From: Owenia fusiformis
Lineage: Eukaryota; Annelida; Polychaeta; Sabellida; Oweniidae
Length of the DNA stretch: 60,000 nt
Direction of reading: 5' to 3'
Assembly: GCA_903813345.2 (NCBI GenBank)
Contig: CAIIXF020000008.1
Span: 34,808,867-34,868,866 of the forward strand
The number at the start of each line of letters is the position of its first letter. Position 1 is the first letter of the stretch. The notes under the pieces are model-generated. The model saw only the letters and a program-made list of their open reading frames with translations, was not told the DNA's origin and did not search any database. A program made the position numbers and the translations under genes. Positions 22,650-32,391 of this stretch are shown in pieces.

Positions 22650-23420
22650 ATATCAAATTGAATTTAAAGGGAAAAAACATTTGATAATTTAGCAGTTATC
22701 AACTAAAAGTAGGGCTTCCCCTATATTTCACCTGGCATTTGCTGGTTTTTTTTTACTTTTTTTACACAATCCTTTCCTGAAAACATCAAAAAACTGATTT
22801 CAGGACAAAATAAGCCTTTACAAATAATTTAGTTGTGCTATTGAGTTCAAATATGACATATCTTTGAAGTAATTAATCAAAAGTAAGGTCACCCCAAAAG
22901 TGGGTGTGGTAAAATATTGAAATTTCAAATATTATTTTCACCCTTAATATTCACTTAATGACCCTGATACTTATCAAATACAATGGTCAGGAGTACAATA
23001 ACCTCCTTGATTTTTTTCATGCAATTCAGATAAATTGATTCAGAAATAGATACATTGTTAAATTAAATTGGGGCTATTTGATGGCCTATTTTCGGATAAT
23101 TGGGGCTAGAAATGCCAATTTTTGCACTCAAATAGTTGGTTAACAATTTTTAGTTGCTCTTATGTCAGTAAACTATCATAATATTACTCGTTTAGTTGAC
23201 AAAAACATTCTATTTTGAAATAAAAAAATATTTACAATCCCATACTCAAATTTGGAGGGGGGTACCTAGAATGTGACATTTCATATTTGTCCACTGCATA
23301 TATTTTTCTATATTTTTGATATGTTTTTCAACTGGTATCAATATACAATATAAGCCTAATTTAAAAACTGTTGCAATTTTTGGGATGTTAAACTTCCATT
23401 TGCCTAGCCTATCCCCCGAT
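22650..23420 (-). repeat. Right arm of the long diverged inverted repeat
   Basis: Inverted counterpart of 18905-19700; for example 'catttcatatttgtccactg' and 'tatgtttttcaactggtatc'. The two arms enclose ~3 kb that holds the foldback element, a hAT-like element and a mariner MITE. Confidence 0.75.
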
Positions 23421-24446
23421 TCATTGTACAAGCAACTCACGGTCTTTAAAAGGAAGTATAACATCTAGCTTAGCTACCTGAATAAAAATTGTCTCAATTT
23501 AGAATATTTTCGACTCATTTCATTCCTTGTCATGTCTTCTTTCTAAAAATCCCCAAAAGTGCATACTTTTTGAGGAAAATTAAAGATTTTTACAAAAAAA
23601 ATAATATATTAGAGGGTCAATTGTACATGTTGCTAGCAATTTTGTCACCTCTTGTAGATCTGATTCTTCCATTATCTAAAATGATATCGACATTCTCCAT
23701 ATACACTCTACTATACCTTGCATTTGGTGTTCATGAGCAACCCACTTGGCTTATTAGTAATGATTGTGTATTTGTTTTTATTTGTCTGTTCCTTTTTCGG
23801 TTGAATTTAGATTTTACTAAGGCACTTTCAAAAATATATTAAACAGTTCAATTAGACAAACAAAGTATCTAATTATGCATTACTAGGTGCTAGGACAGTA
23901 GAGTAAATATGTCCCCAGGTACGGAAATAATATGCAACTTCAACTACTTGGTCGTAAAAGAAAGGTCTAATCATGTATTAAATCTAGTCTTTAACAGCTG
24001 CCTTTAAGCAAGTTCAGGTTTGACATCATATTCGTACTCCCAATCAATCGTGGTTAAGATCATAACAACAATGGTGCCTTCAGGTATTTGGACAGTCAAG
24101 ACCTAAATCGCATTGATTGCGAAAACACGGTAAGAAGTAATTTCAGAATGGCATTTGACCATTTAGAAATAGTCTAGCTACGTACATAAGCCTCTGTACA
24201 TCGGTGTGAGAAAGTTTTTGGTCAGGTATAGAGGGAGGGGGGTCACAGAGGGTTGTAGCTAGATTAATTTAGAAAAATTATATCGATTTTCGCTTGTTGC
24301 CATTTTTTGATATTTATGGCCGATTTTTACGAAAATGTTTTTGTCCACCCTGGGGATCAGTTTTTAAAGTTATGGTAAAAGCATACAAACATTATATAGT
24401 AAAGTGGCTACATCATACAATGCAATAATACATTAAATCTTAAACA
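23421..24446. other. No gene seen
   Basis: The 117-codon plus-strand frame at 23489-23842 is AT-driven and has no motif. Nothing else stands out. Confidence 0.45.
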
Positions 24447-24690
24447 CAGGGTGAGCCAAAAAGGTAACCCAAGCAAACGTTATTAAATCAATCATCGATG
24501 TTCTTTCGCTCCACCAAGTTTCATTGGTCTATTCCCCATGGTCACGATTTTATGGCCATTTTACAAAATTGCTCCAAATGCCGAAATGTGCCACTCTCAC
24601 GATCATAAAATCATGACCATTGCGAAAAGACCTATGAAACTTAGGAGAACGATTTTAAACTCATGCTGAATGATCGATTTATAAACAATT
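24447..24690. mobile_element. Partial mariner-type MITE, second member of the 21978 family
   Basis: Begins 'cagggtgagccaaaaaggta', shares 'ggtcacgattttatggccat' with the 21978-22520 element, and keeps an inner inverted match to about 24690. The right terminal repeat is missing. Confidence 0.7.
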
Positions 24691-25584
24691 GTTTATACAT
24701 TTTTTATTGACCCTATTGACCAAGATACTTGGGGGGGGGGTGTGTTTGCAGCTTTTGGCTTCACTTCCTCGGCCTACACTTTATATATGCTGTCACAGTT
24801 CAGGGATTAATCCCTAAATGATCATATTTAGCAAATTCTTGAAGCACCTTGTTATGTCTCGATGTAAATCTCCAAGGATTGGGAGTAAGAACGTATGTGG
24901 ATGTGACATACATCGCAGCAGTCACCCTTGCACAGTACGCAGTTGTAAGAATTACCACCCTTGACCTTATCCTGCGGCAGTGGGGATTGTGTTTAAAACA
25001 TTAGTAAAAAACCAGCGATCAAACCCCATTTGTTCATACTTGGTAGGTCATTCTTGGTAAAACGTAAACAATGTTTGAAAATGTGAAGTAAATTTGGAAC
25101 CGATTTCATTTGTCGCCAGTGGGTATTTTTATCCTACACGAATTAATAAGGTCGATTCAGTCCATAATTTCTCCGAACAAACGATTTCACTTGTTGAAGA
25201 CAATCGATCCAAACAATCTTCCGACATTAATTGTAAAGCAAAACAGCCTAAAGAAACGTGTAAGGACTCACAGGTACAGGTCTCCATTGATTTCAATATT
25301 TGCCGCCACAACTTTCCTAGCCCTTAACCTCTAGGCATGAAGTGCTATACTCGTGTGCTTATATTTGGAATTAAAAACTGACGTTATGTGACGTGCATGT
25401 TTGGTGGATGTAGGCTATGCTCTATTTTTTTGTTTTGCTTCTTTTTATGGGCACGACTATATTTGGTATGGTAGTGCCCACGGTATGAAACGTTTACTAA
25501 AACAAAACTGTCGTCAAATTAACTTAATCCTATATACAGTATAGTAAATGCTTCTATGTCTAAACAACGTCAAATTGCGAAATT
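24691..25584. other. Region downstream of the lectin gene
   Basis: Noncoding as far as can be judged. A G-run of 11 lies near 24731. The frames at 25094-25334 have no recognisable features. Confidence 0.4.
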
Positions 25585-28500
25585 TCAAAATTCATAATAG
25601 GACAATCCATTCTCCACACTGACAAAGCTGTTCAATGGAATTCTCGCTTCCAGTAAAATGCACTTCTTGTCAGTTTTGTTGAACAAAAAGGCTCGGCAGA
25701 TACAATTGGTGACTTCAGAACATTTCATTGCACACTCTAATTTGGACCTCGTGTTGAATTCTCCACCAATGACATTTGAAAGATTATTCACTTCTTTTTC
25801 ATCGGCCTTTAAAACAAATCCCATTGTTCCTAACTGTGGTGTGACGCAAGGTGTGGTTGATTGTTCAGTTGTTTGTTCGGTAGTTGGTTCGGTTGTTTGT
25901 TCGGTTGTTGGTACAGTTGTGTGTACGGTTGTTTGTTCGGTTGTCATTCCGGTTGTTGGTATGGCTGTTTGTTCGGTTGTCATTCTGGTTGTTGGTACGG
26001 TTGTTTGTTCGGTTGTCATTCCGGTTGTTGGTACGGTTGTTTGTTCGGTTGTCATTCTGGTTGTTGGTACGGTTGTTTGTTCGGTTGTCATTCCGGTTGT
26101 TGGTACGGTTGTTTGTTCGGTTGTCATTCTGGTTGTTGGTACGGTTGTTTGTTCGGTTGTCATTCTGGTTGTTGGTACGGTTGTTTGTTCGGTTGTCATT
26201 CCGGTTGTTGGTACGGTTGTTTGTTCGGTTGTCATTCCGGTTGTTGGTACGGTTGTTTGTTCGGTTGTCATTCTGGTTGTTGGTACGGTTGTTTGTTCGG
26301 TTGTCATTCCGGTTGTTGGTACGGTTGTTTGTTCGGTTGTCATTCTGGTTGTTGGTACGGTTGTTTGTTCGGTTGTCATTCCGGTTGTTGGTACGGTTGT
26401 TTGTTCGGTTGTCATTCCGGTTGTTGGTACGGTTGTTTGTTCGGTTGTCATTCTGGTTGTTGGTACGGTTGTTTGTTCGGTTGTCATTCTGGTTGTTGGT
26501 ACGGTTGTTTGTTCGGTTGTCATTCCGGTTGTTGGTACGGTTGTTTGTTCGGTTGTCATTCTGGTTGTTGGTACGGTTGTTGATTCATGAACTACAAAAT
26601 AAATATAAAAAATAACATCAGTAAATTATTTAACACAAAATTAACACACATACATATACTAAATACTGTTGCAGGACATCATTGTCATTTAAAGAGAAAT
26701 ATGCTGGCAAGTATTTTGGATCTGAACAGGTGAAGAAGGACTCTCCTATGTACCGTAGTCTTAATTTAAAACATATATTAAACAAGGCATAAACATGACA
26801 AAATGTCACCACCTAGTTGCTCACAATATTTTGAGTTCGATCTTAAGTCAGATTTGAACTTCTGAAAACTTGTAGAAGATTTTGAAAAAAATGAAATCAG
26901 TCTTGAGAAGAATTTGTTACAGACGCCAACCGCCAACCACCAACCGCCGTCAAAAAAACGGAGACCACCCCAATATGTAACCACTTTTTGGTGGTTACAT
27001 AACTAGAATTGGATATTTAGAAATGTCAAACATTTAATTTACAGCGCTCTTCAGCCATGAAGTCATGAGCTCGGTAACTATGATCTTTAAGGCATCTCCC
27101 CAGCTCTTCATCAAATGGTCCGCTTCTTACCTATCATACAAGCTACGGCAGTAGTTGGTGCAGTACAGTCCACGTTCAGCCAATCCATGGTGCTTGCATC
27201 CACTTGAACACAACCCTGGTCGATTGTAGATCCCCAAGGAACTTTCCAAGTGATGGGAGTTCCGTCGTTACACCAATGCCATGCACCCCAGTTACTTTCA
27301 ATTGACTGCTGAACGCTGAGTATGTTGCTGCTACTGCTGCCAACACGCTGCGCACCGATCCAGACATTGTCACTAACCCAACTGGAAAATTGTGAGAATT
27401 CAGATTCAATTATATTTTATTTACAAATAGCAAGGCAAGGTGTGTTAAATTCAAATAAATCAGAACAAATCAATGTATTTTACTGTTTTTAGCCACATAA
27501 GACGTAAATTCAATAAAACAATATCCAATTTTTCTGAGATTGATCGTCAAAAAAATAGATGTAGCCTAAAAGATGACCGAAGGGCTACATCATACTGTAT
27601 GTTCTCGTTGTACAAACTTGAAAAAATCATCCGATATCTGAACTAAATTGAATAAGGTTTCTTTTCTTTTAAAGCAAATCAATTCGACGAAAGCTAAAAA
27701 TGAAAGAAATATTACACATGTAGGTAGAATGACCAAGGAGAAAAATACCAAATATTACAAAACACAAAATACACTCCCCTCCATAAGTTTGGCAACCTTA
27801 GCTCCTTCATTGAACTACGTGTTAAAGCCTCTTTATATTTGAATTTTTATTTACTTAACCTGCGATGAAAATACTTTTAATATTGATGGAAACTTAATTT
27901 CCAATACCTCCAAATTTTTCCAATTTTTCCTGAATTACAATTGGTCGAAAATTGATGATAAATTTGATGAATTTTTGAAAATCGACATTCCCATGTTTAC
28001 CAATGTGAAATGGTAGGTTTGCCGCAAGTCATATGACAGAATCTTATCCATCGGCCGAGTCCCTGCAAAAAATATAAGTTAGGTAGACAATTGAATTTGC
28101 TAACTTTATTTACCCAAAAATTAATACGTTTCTTCTGGTTCAACAAAGTTATAGGTCTTTAAAGTCAAAATTATTTTTCAAAAAAACCCTCCCATTGAAA
28201 TAACACAGGAGGCGAAAAAGTATTTTCAATAATGACTTTGAAGCTCTATAACTTTAGTATTCATGTAGTAAACTAAATACAAAAATACAATTCAATTTTC
28301 TATCTGAAAATATTTTTGTTGAATCTTCTACTGAATAGATATCCTGATTTCTGATTTGCCCCGGACCCACCATTTCCCATTGGTTTACATGGGAATGACG
28401 ATTTTCAAAAATTCATCAAAATCATCAATTTTCGACCTATTGTAATTGAATAAAAAATTAAGAAAATATTGAGGCATTGGAAATAAAGTCAAGTTACGTT

Positions 28501-30102
28501 TCCATCAATATTACAAGTATTTTCATAGCAGGTTAAATAAATAAAAATTCCAAAATAAAGAGGCTTTAACACGTAGTTCAATGGGGGGGGGGCTAAGTTT
28601 GCTAAACTTATGGAGGGGAGTGTATAAGAAAACTGCATGAAACTAGGTAAAAGAAACAGATGTTTATGTAAAAGATATCTAATTACACAATTATACGAAA
28701 TTGTTTGTTTCGGGTGATCTGCCATGGCATCATAAAGGATAACTGGTACTTCGACTCTACTTTTTCCACAAGGGGAGAGTTCCAAAGCTCTGCAATCGGA
28801 AGCCGAATACGACTGTGTCTCATAAGCCCAGACTAATGACTACATTTGACCTAATGATGTCCACCGGCCCAGACTAATGACTACATTTGACCTAATGATG
28901 TCCACAGGCCCAGACTAATGACTACATTTGACCTAATGATGTCCACAGGCCCAGACTAATGACTACATTTGACCTAATGATGTCCAACGGCCCGGCCTAA
29001 TGACTACATTTGACCTAATGATGTCCACCGGCTCAAATTAATGACTACATTTGACCTAATGATGTCCACCGGCCCAGACTAATGACTACATTTGACCTAA
29101 TGATGTCCACCGGCCCAGACTAATGACTACATTTGACCTAATGATGTCCACAGGCCCAGACTAATGACTACATTTGACCTAATGATGTCCAACGGCCCAG
29201 CCTAATGACTACATTTGACCCAATGATGTCCACCGGCTCAAACTAATGACTACATTTGACCTAATGATGTCCACCGGCCCAGACTAATGACTACATTTGA
29301 CCTAATGATGTCCACCGGCCCAGACTAATGACTACATTTGACCTAATGATGTCCACAGGCCCAGACAAATGACTACATTTGACCTAATGATGTTCAACGG
29401 CCCAGACTAATGACTACATTTGACCTAATGATGTCCACCGGCCCAGACTAATGACTACATTTGACCTCATGATGTCCACCGGCCTTACCCAAATGTGTCT
29501 ACAAGAGCATCCAGTGATGCACTGTCTGTGGCACTGTCAACTTTGGCCAATGTGGCTGTTGGGCCAAACTGTGTTGTACACCAATTTATTGCATCGCTTT
29601 GAGTTCCCTGTTTGTTGTTCTTGTAGGCCATATACTCATCTGGTGAACACAAATTAAAATATATAATAAGTAAATGAAGATTAAAGACCTAGAAATGATC
29701 AAAATCAAACTTTTAAAGGGGACACATTTCCCTTTAACGTGATAAAAAGTATTGTCGGTTCTGCATTAAACTTTTTAAACATACAGTCGAAATTCTTCAA
29801 GGAATTTTAAAAATGCGAGCAAATAGAATAAAAAAAGAAAATACAAATGTTCACTAGACACTATTTTCATTTTTATTGAATAATAAATAACACTGTATCG
29901 TGCAAATAAAAAATGTTGTTCTGTTTTAAAAAAGGTCTGGTGTATATCACACGTTGTTACTGAGAAAATGACATACGCGATAAGAAATTTTTTTAACATA
30001 TAGATACTCACATTGACAGTGATCTCCTCCAAATGGACTTGAACAACATATAACTAATGGTATGAAACTTCCAAGCAGAACGATTGACAAAACTGACTTC
30101 AT
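25585..30102 (-). CDS. Secreted C-type lectin with mucin-like repeat and PAN/apple domain
   Basis: Exons (minus strand) 30102-30012, 29639-29489, 27381-27131 and 26591-25585 join in phase to 499 residues, with GT-AG introns. 'MKSVLSIVLLGSFIPLVICC' is a signal peptide. Residues ~30-165 are a C-type lectin fold split by introns: 'YMAYKNNKQGTQSDAINWC', 'NVWIGAQ' (WIG motif), 'WHWCNDG', 'DWLNVDC'. The usual EPN/QPD and WND sugar-binding triplets are not seen, so calcium-dependent sugar binding is doubtful. Next come about 18 copies of a 12-residue Thr-rich unit (MTTEQTTVPTTG/R), a likely O-glycosylated stalk. The C-terminus is a PAN/apple-type module ('SKLECAMKCSEVTNCICRAF' ... 'KKCILLEARIP'). 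It probably acts outside the cell in recognition or mucus; that role is inferred. The ATG at 30102 is the only one giving a signal peptide. Confidence 0.88.
25900..26580 (-). repeat. 36-bp coding minisatellite of the lectin stalk
   Basis: About 18 units of 36 bp, each encoding 12 residues. Units differ mainly at one base (cattccgg or cattctgg on the plus strand), switching Gly or Arg at the last residue. Units near 25950 are more diverged (TAIPTTG, TTVHTTV). Length is a multiple of three, so copy-number change keeps frame. Confidence 0.95.
27772..28622. mobile_element. Tc1-type nonautonomous element in lectin intron 2
   Basis: CACTCCCCTCCATAAGTTTGG at the left and its inverted match at the right are flanked by TA (27770-27771 and 28623-28624). 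Inverted arms extend about 250 bp ('gctttaacacgtagttcaat' and complement, 'tggtttacatgggaatg' and complement). The centre holds further short palindromes. No transposase. Confidence 0.88.
28827..29482. repeat. 41-bp minisatellite in lectin intron 2, 16 units
   Basis: Unit contains 'cccagactaatgactacatt' and 'tgacctaatgatgtccaccg', repeated every 41 bp. The last unit ends directly beside the exon 2 splice donor (29483-29488), so copy-number change happens at the edge of an exon. Confidence 0.95.
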
Positions 30103-30365
30103 TTTTGTTTTTGTCCAAGTTCTATTTTAATAGTTTTCAAATCACTTTAATGTAGACGGTTTTCTCTAAAACCAGCATATTTATGGAAAACATGATTATA
30201 TCCCTGTATCATCCAGAAATGTAGTTTTTTGCTGTTATATTCTTAATGCGCTTCAATATCCACTTTTCCGCCCATGGCATCATCAAACTTGATCTCCACC
30301 ATTGGGAAAATCTGTCGAAAGATTTGATTTCCAGACAGTCTTCTTTTCAAAGTAAAACTGGTGAC

Positions 30366-30405
30366 TGGCCTGTCACGTGGACCTGTGCGAGTCTTTTATA
30401 GCGCA
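30366..30405 (-). promoter_or_regulatory. Possible lectin gene core promoter
   Basis: On the minus strand 'tataaaagactcgcac' gives a TATAAAA box at about 30400-30394, some 290 bp before the lectin ATG, followed by an E-box-like 'cacgtg'. No start-site data; tentative. Confidence 0.35.
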
Positions 30406-30886
30406 TATGATGTTACCATGACACTTTGTAAAACAATAGAGATACCCAAGGCATTATTGATCAATTTCAAATATTCAAATTCCACACCGTTAAAGCCGCG
30501 CGGAATCAGATCAGGTTAAAAACCTTGGCAAAAATTGTAAATCCGTTTTTAAAATTTTTTGGTTTTTATCATATCATTTATTATCACACTGTAGCTATTT
30601 AAAAGAAGTTTAATTCTAAACGTTCATTCCATGAAAACGAAGCAAAACATTTTGTGTTCATTTTCATTTTCAAGTTTACTTTTTCATATCCATCCTTCAC
30701 ATAAATGTTTGCATATCATTTTAAAAATCATACGGGGAAATTATCTAAATGCATCAAAAATATTCCCGAACTATTTCATTGCCATGGGTGTTAATGAACG
30801 ACTTTAAATGCATTAAACCACGAACTATTTCTTGATGTATGATCTCCATGTAAATAACGATTTGTAGACGATACAATAAGCTAGTG

Positions 30887-31312
30887 CACTGGTGATCCAC
30901 TCGATTACGCTGGGTAACAAAATGTCGGAACATCGAAGGTACGATTTTTCTTTTTTCCTTAAGTATTTCACACGTTGTAGGCAGAATTCCCCCGACATTT
31001 TTAACACAAACGTGTATCAGTATCATATGTTTAAGAAAATGTACATATTTGCGAACAAATAGTTCAGAAGACAACAGAATCGTCGATTTAATTCCTCGCT
31101 TAAGTTACAGAAACGGTATTTCGAAAAACGGTTAAGATCTGCACTTTTAATCCAAACCGTTTATGTAACTTATACTTTGTATGAAAAAACGTCTTGGGGA
31201 TTCTGCCTACAACGTGTGAAATAAGTAAAAACGAAAAATCATACTTTCGACGTTCCGACATTTTGTTACCGAAACGGTTCGTAAACCAGCGTAATCGAGC
31301 GGATCTCCAGTG
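30887..31312. mobile_element. Palindromic foldback element, copy B
   Basis: Outer inverted ends 'cactggtgatccactcgatt' and complement, then 'ggtaacaaaatgtcggaac' arms as in copy A (20369-20811). The right half has lost the stretch containing the 'tcagaagacaacagaat' complement, so this copy is an asymmetric derivative. Noncoding; the overlapping minus frame (30754-31074) is a shadow. Confidence 0.85.
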
Positions 31313-32349
31313 GAGTGGGAGTGTTTAGTCCCAATATTACATTTAATGCTACTGGTAGGTCATTAGAAAAACTCATGAAAAACTCTTAAAAACGCCAAAA
31401 GCGATCCGATCCGACAGAATTTTTCGATTATCCGGTCAATGATTTTGTAACATTTCAGGATATCTTGAGCTGCTACTGTTCAATTTTAACAACGTTGGAT
31501 TTGTTGATAGCCTGCAGCATTTACGGTCGCGGCTGTGTTCTCTAACATTTCTATGCCAAAAGCAAATATTGGGCCATCGCAGCTTTTCAACACAACGTGC
31601 TATAGTAACACAAGTTACACACAATTATAATTTGAAAAGCAGTGACAAGGAGAAGATCTAAAGCTGCGGCTGCAGTATGGCCTTTTGAGGTGATGACGCA
31701 GACGCATTTGCGTTGAAAGGTCGACTGTACTGCACAGCGACAGTGCAGCCAGACTGACGATTCCGCAAGACACCTCAGGGGCATTCCAATACTCAGACCA
31801 TCTCTGCCATGCAAAGAATAAGATGCCTCAGGGGTGGACTTTGAACTTAGGGAAGCAACGATTTTTGACCCCAATCTCTCAAAATTAGGCCCAAATATTA
31901 ATGCTCAGTAATGTCAGCTTGTCACCTTAATTGCCAGGTTATGTTGGGAGAAGCAGATTTTGAGCCCCAATTTTTCGATATAGCAATATTTAGAAATGTT
32001 AGATGCCAAATGTAAACTCTAAACGTCTCATGCAAATTATCGAGGGAATGAAAAAAAGTATGCAATGTGTCACTTCCACAAACCATTTCCAATAAACTTA
32101 ACATAATTATCATGATTCCGTAAGGTAAAGTACTTTACAGTCTACTGTCTTATTCTTCATATTATAGAATGGAATTGCAAATTAAACGGTTTGTGGATAT
32201 GTACATTTTATTTATAATACACTTACTAAAACACCAAATTTCTAAAAAACTATAGAACATTAAACTATGATGATGGTATGTAGAAACTTCCGCACATATT
32301 TGAATTGACTAATAAAATTCAACTTATACATGTAGTTATATACAACATA
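31313..32349. other. No gene seen
   Basis: Short minus-strand frames (31436-31624, 31587-31874, 31922-32113) show no domain and no consistent splice context. Confidence 0.45.
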
Positions 32350-32355
32350 TTTATT
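32350..32355 (-). terminator. Polyadenylation signal of the cysteine-rich gene
   Basis: AATAAA on the minus strand 37 bp past the stop codon at 32392-32394. Confidence 0.55.
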
Positions 32356-32391
32356 TTGTCTGTATCGGACGATACATCGAAACTAGTGCAA

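Noticed and set aside
23489-23842. 117-codon plus-strand frame
   Set aside because: Hydrophobic and AT-driven, without start context or family features.
25658-26615. Plus-strand frames of 240-310 codons (Val/Cys or Leu/Arg-rich)
   Set aside because: Antisense shadows of the 36-bp coding repeat of the lectin gene, which has splice sites, a signal peptide and PAN/CTLD domains on the minus strand.
30754-31074. 106-codon minus-strand frame
   Set aside because: Half lies inside the palindromic foldback element, and there is no domain or splice context.
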